A stretch of 64,000 nucleotides of DNA. Source: a virus. Below the pieces are notes generated by a model. That model searched no databases, was not told the DNA's origin, and saw only the letters and a program-made list of their open reading frames with translations. Positions 39,722-49,825 of this stretch are shown here, piece by piece. How positions within the stretch are numbered: the first letter of the stretch is position 1; each line of letters opens with the position of its first letter. Made by a program: the position numbers and the translations under genes. Location of the stretch: positions 1 to 64,000 of the IMG/VR virus record IMGVR_UViG_3300044638_008494; one strand, written 5' to 3'.

Positions 39722-41758
39722 TTATAGAAGCCCAGCCTGCTGAAGTAGCGCTATAGTTGCAGAATCAAGCTTTCCAGCGCTTGCTAGTTCTGCTATTGAA
39801 TTTAATATATTAGCACTAAGATTCGAACTTGTAGCTGATACTGGCACTTCTACAGCTGGAGAAATATTTACTTCCAACCTTACAGAACTACCAGCTGGAC
39901 TACCAAGGATCCTAACAGCCTCTCTATACCTTTCCGCCAAATCTAAAATACTATTATCCTTCCCCCTAAACTGGTTTAAATTTAAACTAAAAATTTGCCT
40001 AAACTCTCTCTCTTCTGAAGGTTCGATTTCTATTGTAGACTCATCGACTATTGATGACTGATCTGTATGCTGGAAAAAAGTATCACACTGTACTGGATTT
40101 GGAAAATAATATCTACCAGGGGTTAAATCTTTTAATGTCTCACCAAGCTTGCACGACCTGAAAGATTGTTCTCCGGATTTGACATATAAATTGTATGGGG
40201 CTTTTATTGCTTTTTTAACATATCTTTTATAATATTTTTGTTTATATATTGGACCATCGTAAGTAACTGTACCAGCAGACCACCAAGGCTCATCGCTCAT
40301 ATATGAAGCTCTAATTGCCTTAGGGTATGGCAAAAGTTCTCCATTTTTCTTCGATGTTCTGCAAAAAAGCCTATCTAATTTTAAATCTAAAAAAGTTCTA
40401 GTAAGTTCGCAGCCAAGAGATGGGCATTGTCGCTCAACAACATCACCAAATGATGCACCACCATCAGCAGAAAATTTAACATCAGCATATTCTGGATTTA
40501 TTCCAGATGGAATATCACAATGAATCCACCCAAAATTTCCAATTCCAGAAATTAAATTCTGATTTTTATTTTTAACAGCAACATCGGTAATTGTGATTTT
40601 TCCACCAGAAGATATTGCCCCCTTAAATCCATCAACTACATATTTATTATTTCCATTCCCAGTAGTAAAGGAAGCCTCTGGGATTTTATTGTCCGAACTG
40701 TTATATTCAAATTCATTTATGGTAGGAATTTTTTTACCATAAAGATCTATTCCATAAGATCCCTCTTCGGCGCTAATTGTTCCTAGCATATGATCAGCTT
40801 TGCCACCAATGAAAACGCTCTCATCAGCCAAATGGTTTAATTTTATATCTTTTTCGCCAAAATTAAATTTACTTTGCATTTCACGCCCCCAATCATCTAA
40901 AAATTTTTGGTCGCTATATGGAACTCCACCAATCCTGTCTAATAAAAATATTTTGGCTTCATATTCCCTTACTGCAAACCATCCATCCATACATTGGCGT
41001 AATATGCAAAAAGCCACGCAATGGCAATAATTGCAATTTACCGAATTCAAAATTGTATACTCATACCATCCAATATTTGGCTCAGGGCCTCTGGCTATTC
41101 TACCATACCAGTCCAGAACAAACCCTGTATTAAAATATGGAAAGTGATCTTTATTATTGACATCCCAATAATTATCAATATTATCTGTTAAACTATTCAT
41201 CATTGACCACGGCCATCCGCATTGTACATCTTCATAAGTGCAAGGATAGCACGGCTCTCCGCAACCAAACCAAAATGATAAAAATAGTGGGGAAAATCCA
41301 CCCAAAATTGTACCATCATCTCTCCATTTAACTACTTTACCATTAATTTCATTAATACTTTCACTAACTATTCCATGCATTTTATGCAGTCTAAAAGTAT
41401 CTGTTTTTCCAGCCTGACCAATGTATTGATTTTCAAACCAAAATGGATTGGCAATAGCAAAACTGCTTATACATCTAGGATCTGTTTTAATAATATCTTC
41501 TTGTAAAATAAATCCCTTATCATAAAAAAAACCATTTACATACCATCCTTGCAAATAATCACCAGGATTGTATCCAGCAGTTGCATCATAATCACAAAAA
41601 AACTTTAATCCTCTTGGGGGAAATTGCCAAGGGTCTTTGAACCAATCCACATAGTAAGCATATGTTCTAGAACTCCCTACAAAATAATTGCCTTGATTGC
41701 ATAAGGATGAGTCAATACAATCATTATCAGACAAATCTAGAGTTAAATCGATTGGCAT
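39722..41758 (-). CDS. Tail or fibre structural protein
   Basis: The 678-residue protein is rich in Trp, Tyr, Cys and Asn. Paired cysteines recur (CGEPCYPCTYEDVQCGW, NCNYCHCVAFC, RQCPSLGCELTR). GPEPNIGWYEYTIL and YYKRYVKKAIKAPYNLYVKSGEQ are beta-rich. The final 120 residues form a Ser/Glu linker and an Ala/Leu-rich helix (LNSIAELASAGKLDSATIALLQQAGLL), of the kind used for trimerisation or for joining to a partner. No lysozyme or peptidase motif is seen. As the last gene of the tail block it is a candidate tip or receptor-binding protein. Confidence 0.6.
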   Translation of the reverse strand: MPIDLTLDLSDNDCIDSSLCNQGNYFVGSSRTYAYYVDWFKDPWQFPPRGLKFFCDYDATAGYNPGDYLQGWYVNGFFYDKGFILQEDIIKTDPRCISSFAIANPFWFENQYIGQAGKTDTFRLHKMHGIVSESINEINGKVVKWRDDGTILGGFSPLFLSFWFGCGEPCYPCTYEDVQCGWPWSMMNSLTDNIDNYWDVNNKDHFPYFNTGFVLDWYGRIARGPEPNIGWYEYTILNSVNCNYCHCVAFCILRQCMDGWFAVREYEAKIFLLDRIGGVPYSDQKFLDDWGREMQSKFNFGEKDIKLNHLADESVFIGGKADHMLGTISAEEGSYGIDLYGKKIPTINEFEYNSSDNKIPEASFTTGNGNNKYVVDGFKGAISSGGKITITDVAVKNKNQNLISGIGNFGWIHCDIPSGINPEYADVKFSADGGASFGDVVERQCPSLGCELTRTFLDLKLDRLFCRTSKKNGELLPYPKAIRASYMSDEPWWSAGTVTYDGPIYKQKYYKRYVKKAIKAPYNLYVKSGEQSFRSCKLGETLKDLTPGRYYFPNPVQCDTFFQHTDQSSIVDESTIEIEPSEEREFRQIFSLNLNQFRGKDNSILDLAERYREAVRILGSPAGSSVRLEVNISPAVEVPVSATSSNLSANILNSIAELASAGKLDSATIALLQQAGLL

Positions 41759-41769
41759 TTTGATTAAAC

Positions 41770-42252
41770 TTACGGCTCCGGCGCAAAAGGCGCAGGCAGT
41801 AAAAAGAAATATTTACATGATTGCATAACCATAACATTGTTATACATATGCCTATAAACGATTAATTCACCGGAGTTTGTGTTTACAAATTTCCCCTGCA
41901 CTTTTTGATTTTTTGTAACAGAAAATATTGGAGCATACAATGCTGTTTGATCTTTTATTTTTTTTGAAGACCCAGAGTAAGATATTGTTTGCGGGTAATC
42001 CTGCCACCATTTATCATCGCTTATAACTTTAACTTCTTGAATCCCCCCATTGTTAAAAGTTAATTTTAAATATACTTTTACACTCTCTGTGATTATATTC
42101 GCAGGCATTGATAATCTTGTCGCAGAAGCCAAATCTGTTCCATCTGCAAAAAGAAAAGAATCATACGACATTCTAAATGAATTTCCAACTATTATTGGCG
42201 CGAATGGTCCGCCTACATTTGATGTACTGAAAATTGGACTTACTGGTCTCAT
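41770..42252 (-). CDS. Tail-associated structural protein
   Basis: The 160 residues are beta-rich (GNSFRMSYDSFLFADG, ESVKVYLKLTFNNGGIQEVKVI, GELIVYRHMYNNVMVM), with a Pro-rich ending FLLPAPFAPEP. This composition suits a baseplate, tip or fibre-connector protein. It is located between two large tail proteins with spacings of 11 bases and 1 base. No family is recognised. Confidence 0.5.
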   Translation of the reverse strand: MRPVSPIFSTSNVGGPFAPIIVGNSFRMSYDSFLFADGTDLASATRLSMPANIITESVKVYLKLTFNNGGIQEVKVISDDKWWQDYPQTISYSGSSKKIKDQTALYAPIFSVTKNQKVQGKFVNTNSGELIVYRHMYNNVMVMQSCKYFFLLPAPFAPEP

Positions 42253-42253
42253 A

Positions 42254-44167
42254 TTAATATTTTTGCTCTGTTATGGTATAATTTGCTCGTAATTGTCTAT
42301 AAATATCTTCATCAGTAAATAATAATCCAGAATACGTTGCTCCATTTGTTCCAGATATAATATACATAGCCTGTCCAAGAAATTCAAAAGAATTATTAAA
42401 TTCAATTTGTTTGCTTATCATTAAATTATAACTTTGGTAATTTAAAAATGGAACAGTTTTGATGTATCCTGTAATTTGATTTTTATCATGCAATTCATCA
42501 CCATTAATTTGCAGAGTTATATTTCTATCGCTATAAATATTAAATCCACTCTCTATGTTTCCGAATATCCCACTTGAAATTAAATTATTATTTTCATTAT
42601 ATAAGCTATTTCCGTTTGATAAGTATATATTATCTTTATAATACACTGGCAACTGCCCAGTTAAGCCATCTCCAGTTATTCCGGTCATTGTTCCTGAAAA
42701 ATACCCAGAAGCACTTCCTGAAAATAAAACTATATATTGTTTATTATAATTAAACTCTATTTCTGGAACATTAAATGTAAAATATTCTCCTGATAAGTAT
42801 TTTCCAGTCAAATTATTGAAATTGCGCCCACTTTCATATATCTTATTAAATCCAGTTAAGCTTCCGGTAAAACCATTTCCTTCATACAAATATAAATACA
42901 ATGAACCGCTTGGATTATTTCTTATAATCCCAGATTTCCATTGAGATGCATTATTTCCTAAAATTATATTGGGTGGCATTACAGCACCACTCAACCCACT
43001 AATTCCAGTAGGCACTATGCCGCTCAATCCTGTTGGTACGCCACTTTTATACAAATTAACAGTAATGCCTGTTATGGTCCAATATTTTTTATGGTACTCT
43101 TGAATTCCGCTCTGTTGAAAAATTCTTCCACCAAATTCACTATTTGTGATATAGCCATTAGATGTATTACTGTATATATTTTGATTATTATTAGTATTGC
43201 TTGATAATATTAAATTATTCTTTACCGGAAGATCAAAATTAAACCATGCAGTTGTATTTGCAGTATTTGGCTTTATAAACCATGATCCAGTAAAACTATC
43301 TTGATATCCATTTAAAAATCTATTATTGTTTTGCAAGCCAGACAAAGTTACAAAAAATCCAGAAGTTTTAGAATAGGTGCTATATAAGTCTAGAATAATA
43401 TTCCAGTTTGAATATAAATCTGAAATATTTAGCGTATCCAAAGATCCAACAACTACATTTCCTACAACGCTTAAAACGCCTGATTCAAGTGGATTTGAAA
43501 ATCTTAATATTGATAATGTTTGATTTATAGTTCCAAAATTTGTATTTAAAACTAACGGAAGATAATAGCTAGAATACGGTTCGCTTTGTAAAATTGTTAA
43601 ATCTACGTAAGACTGTGGATCTATCTGTATATTTTTATTTTGATTTCCAGAAAAAACAAAATAATTAGTAGCGTTACTTGTAGGATTTATATTAATATCA
43701 TGTACAACAAATGGAAATGAATTATTTTGATCGCCAGATATTTTTAAATTTAATGGATTTTTATAATAATCAGCCTGCTTATATATAATATTATATAACG
43801 GCCTGTCTCCATTTATTTTAATATCTAAATCTTTTTCAAAATTCAAACTACCGTTCCAAGATAAATTTATTCCAGAGCAAAATCCATAATCTCCTGTTGT
43901 ATTATAAATAATATTATTGTCAATAGATAAATTAAAATTATTTTTTGATAAATTTCCAGATAGATTAAAAAATTTATTTTTTGGATCAACAAAATATATA
44001 AAATTATCACTTTTATCTTTTATCTTGCCACTTTCTATTGTAATTTTTTCTCGCACATTTTGAGATAAAAAATCAAAATTCGTACTATAAAAATTATCAT
44101 AATTCATATAGCTTATGCTAAATGATATTCCACTTTGAGGATAAAAATTTATACCAGAATATTTCAT
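42254..44167 (-). CDS. Large tail/tip structural protein with Gly-Ser-Asn-rich repeats
   Basis: The 637 residues contain many short SG, TG and NLSG turns. The pattern KIYESGRNFNNLTGKYLSGEYFTFNVPEI resembles carbohydrate-binding beta-sandwich domains that decorate cell surface and phage tail proteins. The N-terminal half is Asn-rich and beta-rich (NLSGNLSKNNFNLSIDNN). No enzyme motif is visible. Probably a tail fibre or host-recognition protein. It overlaps the next gene upstream by 4 bases (ATGA). Confidence 0.55.
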   Translation of the reverse strand: MKYSGINFYPQSGISFSISYMNYDNFYSTNFDFLSQNVREKITIESGKIKDKSDNFIYFVDPKNKFFNLSGNLSKNNFNLSIDNNIIYNTTGDYGFCSGINLSWNGSLNFEKDLDIKINGDRPLYNIIYKQADYYKNPLNLKISGDQNNSFPFVVHDININPTSNATNYFVFSGNQNKNIQIDPQSYVDLTILQSEPYSSYYLPLVLNTNFGTINQTLSILRFSNPLESGVLSVVGNVVVGSLDTLNISDLYSNWNIILDLYSTYSKTSGFFVTLSGLQNNNRFLNGYQDSFTGSWFIKPNTANTTAWFNFDLPVKNNLILSSNTNNNQNIYSNTSNGYITNSEFGGRIFQQSGIQEYHKKYWTITGITVNLYKSGVPTGLSGIVPTGISGLSGAVMPPNIILGNNASQWKSGIIRNNPSGSLYLYLYEGNGFTGSLTGFNKIYESGRNFNNLTGKYLSGEYFTFNVPEIEFNYNKQYIVLFSGSASGYFSGTMTGITGDGLTGQLPVYYKDNIYLSNGNSLYNENNNLISSGIFGNIESGFNIYSDRNITLQINGDELHDKNQITGYIKTVPFLNYQSYNLMISKQIEFNNSFEFLGQAMYIISGTNGATYSGLLFTDEDIYRQLRANYTITEQKY

Positions 44168-46464
44168 GACATTCTATTACTGACGTTTGTTTGAACTGCC
44201 GAGACAAGATTTCTTTGCAGTTTAGGTTTAAATGGTATGTCTTTATAACTATATGAAACTAAAAGACCAGCACTATCTACAGTTGCCGTTAATGACTGTA
44301 AGGTTGGGACAATTGGCAAATAAAATCCATCACATGTTGCACTATAAGTTTTTAATGGCTCCGTTGTGCCCCCAGATTCTGGCGTGTAAAGTTCTTCTCG
44401 AACATCCGTTTCTTGCGGGGTAATATCTGAAATATTTACAGTATGTGATAATGCTGTACTGCTAATTCCTCCACTTTTTGCCCATGTATTGCTTGGCGAA
44501 GTATTTCCATTAGCAATAGTTTTAGAATATTGCGCGGTAGTTCTTCTAACAACTCTATACTTAGAAAAAGATGGATATACAAATAAAACGGTCTGACCAT
44601 TGCAAGAACATACATTTCCAAAACCACGAGCAGATCCCAAACCAGGAAGGGGAGCGCTTTCGGTATCATCATACGAGGTATCGTCATCGAAATCTTTAAT
44701 AACACTTTTACATGGATTATTGTATTCCTTGTCTTTTTCTGCTGCCTCTTCTAGTGCTTTTTCTTGATCTTCATTACTTATTGCATTTGGATCCTCGTAA
44801 CCAATTGTATCAGGAAGATCATTATAGTTAGTAAATTGTGGCATTATTGTAGATCCAGCAGTTACTAGTGGAAAAATTCCACGCTTTGGGTATCTTACAT
44901 ATACTATCCTAAAGCCATCATTTTCAATTGAACTTCTTAAACTTCCAGGAGCTACGACCTGCTTTTCGTTTCCGCCGCCAAGATCAATCCATGAATATCC
45001 ATTATTATTATCGTAAAGACTGCAAAAAATATCATGACTTACTCCGACAAAACAATCCTGCACTGCATCATCAAACTCGGATGAGTCAGAGTTGCCTTCT
45101 ATCCAAGTAGAAACTGACCTCCACAACCCCATTCTTACAAGACCAACCTCATCTTCCCATGTTCCACCTATTGGATTCAATCCTCGCCTAGTTGTTGCTG
45201 GACTATATTCTACGCGCTTTATTTTTAATGACCCGTCTGCCAATGAGCCTAACCGCGAAACATCAGATGTATTGCTATATGGATAAAAAAGTTCCATATT
45301 TTTTGGTGGCTTCTGTATATTCTCCAAATCTTTAACTAAATAAAATGAACCACCCTCTCCAACACCCAAATATTCCAATATGTTAGCTCTCAAACTTTTG
45401 TTAAAATTAAAATTATATTTATAATATAAATTTTCTCTTTCATCCCCAGATGGGGAACCGGGTATACCAATTGATCCATAATTTTTTAGCCCAACTAAGC
45501 TAAAATTTTCTCCCCAAACAGCATATGCAGTTCTGTAGGCTGGTATGGTATCAAATAGTATGTCAAAAGCAGATGGATAATTTGGGTGAGGTATTGGAGA
45601 TACGTCAAACGAATCATGAACTACAGTTGATGCAGATCCATCAATGGCTTCGAAACTTTTATCTCTTTGAAAAAGCCAAGAAGAAAGCGTATATGTCCCT
45701 TCTTTTGTCCATCCTTCGTCTACAGATAAAATTCCGCAACCTTCTTTTGGTAAATCTTCTGGAACAGAAATGCTACCATTGAATTTTTTCAATGCCTGTC
45801 TGGCCGTTGCATATCTCCAATCCCACCAATAATAACATCCAACATCATTATATATGCTAGCAAGAACAGTTCTGTAAGATCCCTCATAAGACACCCTTCC
45901 GCCAGAAATATTTGGAGCGCCAATAATATTCAAAGCTTCATTTGGATCATAATCCACATCACTTGGTTCACAAGGGTTAGTTGTAAATTTTTCTCTTCCC
46001 AATCCGCCCGCACCAGTGCCTTGAAACCTTGACACAACATAATACTCATCCCTTGTTTCTATTCTAAATTCAACACCGCGACTTCCTGCAGAAATTCTTA
46101 ATCTGGTAATTCTTAATGTTTTACCTACTGTTGTGGTAGTAGATGGCAATCCTCTTCTAAATAAAACTATAGAATTCTGATCCAGATATATAGAATTATC
46201 CATATATTGATAAGTTATTAAATTTTTACCTTGCTCATAATGCCTATTATATCCAATGAGCGTTCCGGCAAATTGAATTCCATTAAAATTTAATACCTGA
46301 GCATTTTGATTAAAATTTGATTGAAACGCTCCACCACCAGCTGCAATTTCGCCAGCAGCGAGCGTTGTTACCGATAATTTTGCTGGAGAATCTGTAACTG
46401 AAGCACTTAAAGAAACATTGATAATTCCCTGATTTGCCCCAATCGATCTGATATTTATTGCCAT
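44164..46464 (-). CDS. Large tail structural protein, possible tip component
   Basis: The 766-residue protein has an N-terminal beta region (INIRSIGANQGIINVSLSASVTDSPAKLSV, RITRLRISAGSRGVEFRIETRDEYYVV) and several Cys-containing loops (GCYYWWDWRYATARQALK, GNVCSCNGQTVLFVYP). It ends in a region with YLPIVPTLQSLTATVDSAG. A negatively charged linker (EEAAEKDKEY) lies near 600. No lytic domain is recognised. It sits in the middle of the tail genes, so a hub, tip or fibre-attachment role is likely. Confidence 0.55.
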   Translation of the reverse strand: MAINIRSIGANQGIINVSLSASVTDSPAKLSVTTLAAGEIAAGGGAFQSNFNQNAQVLNFNGIQFAGTLIGYNRHYEQGKNLITYQYMDNSIYLDQNSIVLFRRGLPSTTTTVGKTLRITRLRISAGSRGVEFRIETRDEYYVVSRFQGTGAGGLGREKFTTNPCEPSDVDYDPNEALNIIGAPNISGGRVSYEGSYRTVLASIYNDVGCYYWWDWRYATARQALKKFNGSISVPEDLPKEGCGILSVDEGWTKEGTYTLSSWLFQRDKSFEAIDGSASTVVHDSFDVSPIPHPNYPSAFDILFDTIPAYRTAYAVWGENFSLVGLKNYGSIGIPGSPSGDERENLYYKYNFNFNKSLRANILEYLGVGEGGSFYLVKDLENIQKPPKNMELFYPYSNTSDVSRLGSLADGSLKIKRVEYSPATTRRGLNPIGGTWEDEVGLVRMGLWRSVSTWIEGNSDSSEFDDAVQDCFVGVSHDIFCSLYDNNNGYSWIDLGGGNEKQVVAPGSLRSSIENDGFRIVYVRYPKRGIFPLVTAGSTIMPQFTNYNDLPDTIGYEDPNAISNEDQEKALEEAAEKDKEYNNPCKSVIKDFDDDTSYDDTESAPLPGLGSARGFGNVCSCNGQTVLFVYPSFSKYRVVRRTTAQYSKTIANGNTSPSNTWAKSGGISSTALSHTVNISDITPQETDVREELYTPESGGTTEPLKTYSATCDGFYLPIVPTLQSLTATVDSAGLLVSYSYKDIPFKPKLQRNLVSAVQTNVSNRMS

Positions 46465-46482
46465 TTATTTTATTTAATATTA

Positions 46483-48285
46483 TTATATTTCAAATAATAT
46501 ATTTCCTCCATTTTTTATATAAAAAAGACTACTTGCTAAAAACTCATCTTCTAGCTCAATATAGTCTATATTATTTGTATACCTTACCCCATTAAGCCAA
46601 ACAGATGATGTATTTTTTGCTATACTATTTACATTAAATAATCTTCCAGAATCATTTAATACATATTTTATTTTAAAATTTTTATTAGCAATATTTTGTG
46701 TGGAAATTATATTATAACCAGAAGGAATGTTTCTTAATATTTTATTTGGCAGCTGATAGTCCATACCAGATGCAAGTAATTGTCCATTTAAAAAACATAA
46801 TTTATTACTAAAATTAATATTATTAATATTAGATCCGCTACTTATATTTCCAGTTACTATGTATTCTTGATTTGGCCAAGAATCAATTAAAATATTGCTC
46901 GTAGACAATTCAGAAGATATGCGATTGGTATATATGTATGCTCCGGTTGTAAAATAGTCTCTTGTTGGATTATAAAAAATTTGACCGCTGGAAACAATAG
47001 GATTATATGACTGTTCTTTTATTTGTAATTGGCCGTTATAATAATACCCAGAAACATTTTGCAAATTATTAGAAAGGGTTGGCTTAAGTCGATTTGTATT
47101 ATTTTCAAATATTGCATTTGAATATCCAATATTGTCATCATATAAATTTGAACCAAGAATAAACAGCCTATCGCTATTATCAATTGAATTATTTAAAAAT
47201 ATATAATCTACATATTCTGTTATATATTTATAATTAGAAGCTATAGGCAATTTATTAATAATAGTGTATTCAAGAACATAGCCAGATTCAAATTCAAAAT
47301 TTCTAATTCCTGTTAGTGTTTGACACACATTAACATTTATTGTTTGCGGCGTAAATCCACTTATTCCATTATTTGATACGCCTTGTAGAAATTCATTGTA
47401 TATTTCATTGTTAAAATCATTAAGCTCTATATGGCTAGCAAAATATGTTGACTCATCTGTTAATTGAACAAACGATCCAGTCGTTTCTTGCCTAACGTAA
47501 CACCTAACCAATTCAATAATTTCAGAATCAATAATGCCTGTCGTTCCGCTTATTAATCCAGTCAATATCTGATCTTGCAAATCTATAACGCTACCACTAA
47601 TGAATGACTGCTCGTAATAAGATTTATTAAAAACAGAAAGATCATAAATAAATATATCTGATATTTTTGCCTTCAATAAGTTCTTGCTGTTTTCAAAATT
47701 AATTCCACTGCCTAAAGTATAATTATTAGAATAATTATTATTTATATCTCCGAATTGAACTGTTGATTTGTTAATAGATTTATTAATAGAACTATAACAT
47801 CCAACCGAATAATTTATTGGAGATATTTCACAATAAAAAATACCTGTTTTTGGAGCCTTGGCGTTATGACAATATGTTATTGGTCCAATAATATTATCAT
47901 AATATTCTATATATGGAAAACCAAATGGACTTATTCCAAAATTAACTCCTGAATATGTTGAATTTGTTTTTCCAAAAGAGGAAATGAAAACGTTATTTTG
48001 TCCAGTAAAACTCTCTATTTCATATGTCATTAGAAACGCAACATTTTGAGAATTTAAATTTCTAATTTTTGCAAAATCTTTATCTAAAAATCCAACCCCA
48101 CTATATTTCCAAAAATTATTAGGATTAGCTATTTCTAAATTCAAAGATTGAGCAGACCATGCAGATCCAGATAATATTGACTTGCCGCTAACTCCACTTT
48201 CATTAAAATCAAAATATGCAAAAGCCGTATTTTTATTAAAAAACGGGTCTTTCTCTAAAAAAAACTGTGTAGATTTATTTGACAT
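46483..48285 (-). CDS. Tail structural protein with surface-loop-rich composition
   Basis: The 600-residue protein is Asn-, Ser-, Tyr- and Ile-rich, with repeated short Gly-Ser turns (SGVSGKSILSGSAW, SGTTGIID, SGSNINNINFSN) and beta strands typical of phage fibres. It contains a lectin-like segment (FLMTYEIESFTGQNNVFISSFGKTN). No enzymatic motif is visible. It is flanked on both sides by other tail proteins and is likely a fibre or tip-side protein. Confidence 0.55.
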   Translation of the reverse strand: MSNKSTQFFLEKDPFFNKNTAFAYFDFNESGVSGKSILSGSAWSAQSLNLEIANPNNFWKYSGVGFLDKDFAKIRNLNSQNVAFLMTYEIESFTGQNNVFISSFGKTNSTYSGVNFGISPFGFPYIEYYDNIIGPITYCHNAKAPKTGIFYCEISPINYSVGCYSSINKSINKSTVQFGDINNNYSNNYTLGSGINFENSKNLLKAKISDIFIYDLSVFNKSYYEQSFISGSVIDLQDQILTGLISGTTGIIDSEIIELVRCYVRQETTGSFVQLTDESTYFASHIELNDFNNEIYNEFLQGVSNNGISGFTPQTINVNVCQTLTGIRNFEFESGYVLEYTIINKLPIASNYKYITEYVDYIFLNNSIDNSDRLFILGSNLYDDNIGYSNAIFENNTNRLKPTLSNNLQNVSGYYYNGQLQIKEQSYNPIVSSGQIFYNPTRDYFTTGAYIYTNRISSELSTSNILIDSWPNQEYIVTGNISSGSNINNINFSNKLCFLNGQLLASGMDYQLPNKILRNIPSGYNIISTQNIANKNFKIKYVLNDSGRLFNVNSIAKNTSSVWLNGVRYTNNIDYIELEDEFLASSLFYIKNGGNILFEI

Positions 48286-48289
48286 ATTT

Positions 48290-49825
48290 TTATTCAGTAT
48301 ATACGTAAGTAAAACTTACTTTCCTACCATCAAGATCCTCATTTATAGTTTTTGCTGTTAAAATCGAAAGCTTATATTCATTTACAATTTGTTGTATAAA
48401 ATTCAAAGTATCAATATACTTTCCACTTTCAAATGAGGCATTTCCCTGTATTTGTATTGTTTGTGGCTGCTCATGAGTTCCATAAGCGCTCCATTCAGAA
48501 CAAAGTGGCTGTTTAAATTCATATTGCTGCAAAGAGTATGATTTTGTTATCCCATATGTTAAAGATTTTATATAGCACGGTATTACTGTATTTATCTTAT
48601 TAATACTCCAATTACATTTATAAATTATTTTAGATGCAGACTCGCTATATGTAACGTTTTCCTGTGCAAGTTTAAAATATGATAAATTATAATCATTATT
48701 ATTAAATTCATCTATGTTTTTTATAAATTCATTTAGTGGGTTAAATTTAGTATTAAAATAATCAACAACGCGAGTGTATCTTTCGGATTGATTTCCAACT
48801 CTGCATGTTATTTCCGAGACCATTTCTGCCGAATCTTGGTCGGCCTGTATATCGTATCCAAGATTAAAAGATGCCGTAGATTTGACAGCTATTATTGGAC
48901 TATTATCATTATTGAATACTGCGTTGAATTCAATAGTGTTACTTTGCAAGTTCTCATTAACACCAGAAGTTAAATAAAATGAATTAAGATCTCCATTATT
49001 TGTACATCCACTATAAACATCAAAAGCCAAACTCCACAAATCTAAAGTTTTATATTGATTTCTTACATTTTGTATGTTATTTCCCAACCCGCCTTCGATA
49101 CTTCCGTTAATACTAACCGTAGTAAAATTATCAAGATCTTTATTAATTGTATTGCTATATCTTATAATTCCAGTAACAATATTTGCTTGATCAAATATAT
49201 AATCTTCTTTTATTGAATATGTTCCATTCAAACGATCTGAAAATTCTGAAATTGAAACAAGTGTTGGCAAATTATTATCATGAATATTAATAAAAGCAGG
49301 TTTAATAAAATTATTTAATCCAGTCCTTGAGTATACCCAGTTCCTTGCGTTATAAATTGCTGCGTTTTTATTAGTCACACCATTTGCCGAGACTGAGTGG
49401 CTTATATTTACGCTTCTATTATTATTTTCTTCTACAACAAATTCATCTACAGGATTGGTTACAAAATGTTTTCCGCTAAACGATAATGGATCAAAAACTT
49501 CCACATTAACAGTAAATGGCAAAATATACGCATAGTTTGATTCATCAAAAGATATATCTCTAATAATAACATTATCGGCATTATAGATAATATTATTATC
49601 TTCTTTAATTTGAAAATTTTTGAAATTTTGCGCGAAATTACTTACCAACTGCTGCTGTTTTAATAACATGCCACTAAAACCCACACCACAGCCTACAATC
49701 TCCCCCTCTAAATTAAAAGTGTCAATAGATTGCCACCAACCATCACTTTCTCTATTAAAAGAGACAAATGGAGTGTAGCATATTCCACTAAATGCATTTT
49801 TATTATTATACCAAATTTCATTCAT
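48290..49825 (-). CDS. Tail tip-proximal structural protein, distantly paralogous to its neighbour
   Basis: The protein (511 aa) shares its layout with the 523-residue protein just upstream. NADNVIIRDISFDESNYAYILPFTVNVEVFDP matches the position of the neighbour's NISVDSSNWVRTAEYTADIII. LAFDVYSGCTNNGDLNSFYLTSG corresponds to the neighbour's FYQNYTSGTLNSFAVSQGY. Both have repeated beta segments. Distal-tail or baseplate ring proteins next to a tape measure often have such a layout. Its start overlaps the end of the neighbour by 8 bases. Confidence 0.55.
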   Translation of the reverse strand: MNEIWYNNKNAFSGICYTPFVSFNRESDGWWQSIDTFNLEGEIVGCGVGFSGMLLKQQQLVSNFAQNFKNFQIKEDNNIIYNADNVIIRDISFDESNYAYILPFTVNVEVFDPLSFSGKHFVTNPVDEFVVEENNNRSVNISHSVSANGVTNKNAAIYNARNWVYSRTGLNNFIKPAFINIHDNNLPTLVSISEFSDRLNGTYSIKEDYIFDQANIVTGIIRYSNTINKDLDNFTTVSINGSIEGGLGNNIQNVRNQYKTLDLWSLAFDVYSGCTNNGDLNSFYLTSGVNENLQSNTIEFNAVFNNDNSPIIAVKSTASFNLGYDIQADQDSAEMVSEITCRVGNQSERYTRVVDYFNTKFNPLNEFIKNIDEFNNNDYNLSYFKLAQENVTYSESASKIIYKCNWSINKINTVIPCYIKSLTYGITKSYSLQQYEFKQPLCSEWSAYGTHEQPQTIQIQGNASFESGKYIDTLNFIQQIVNEYKLSILTAKTINEDLDGRKVSFTYVYTE

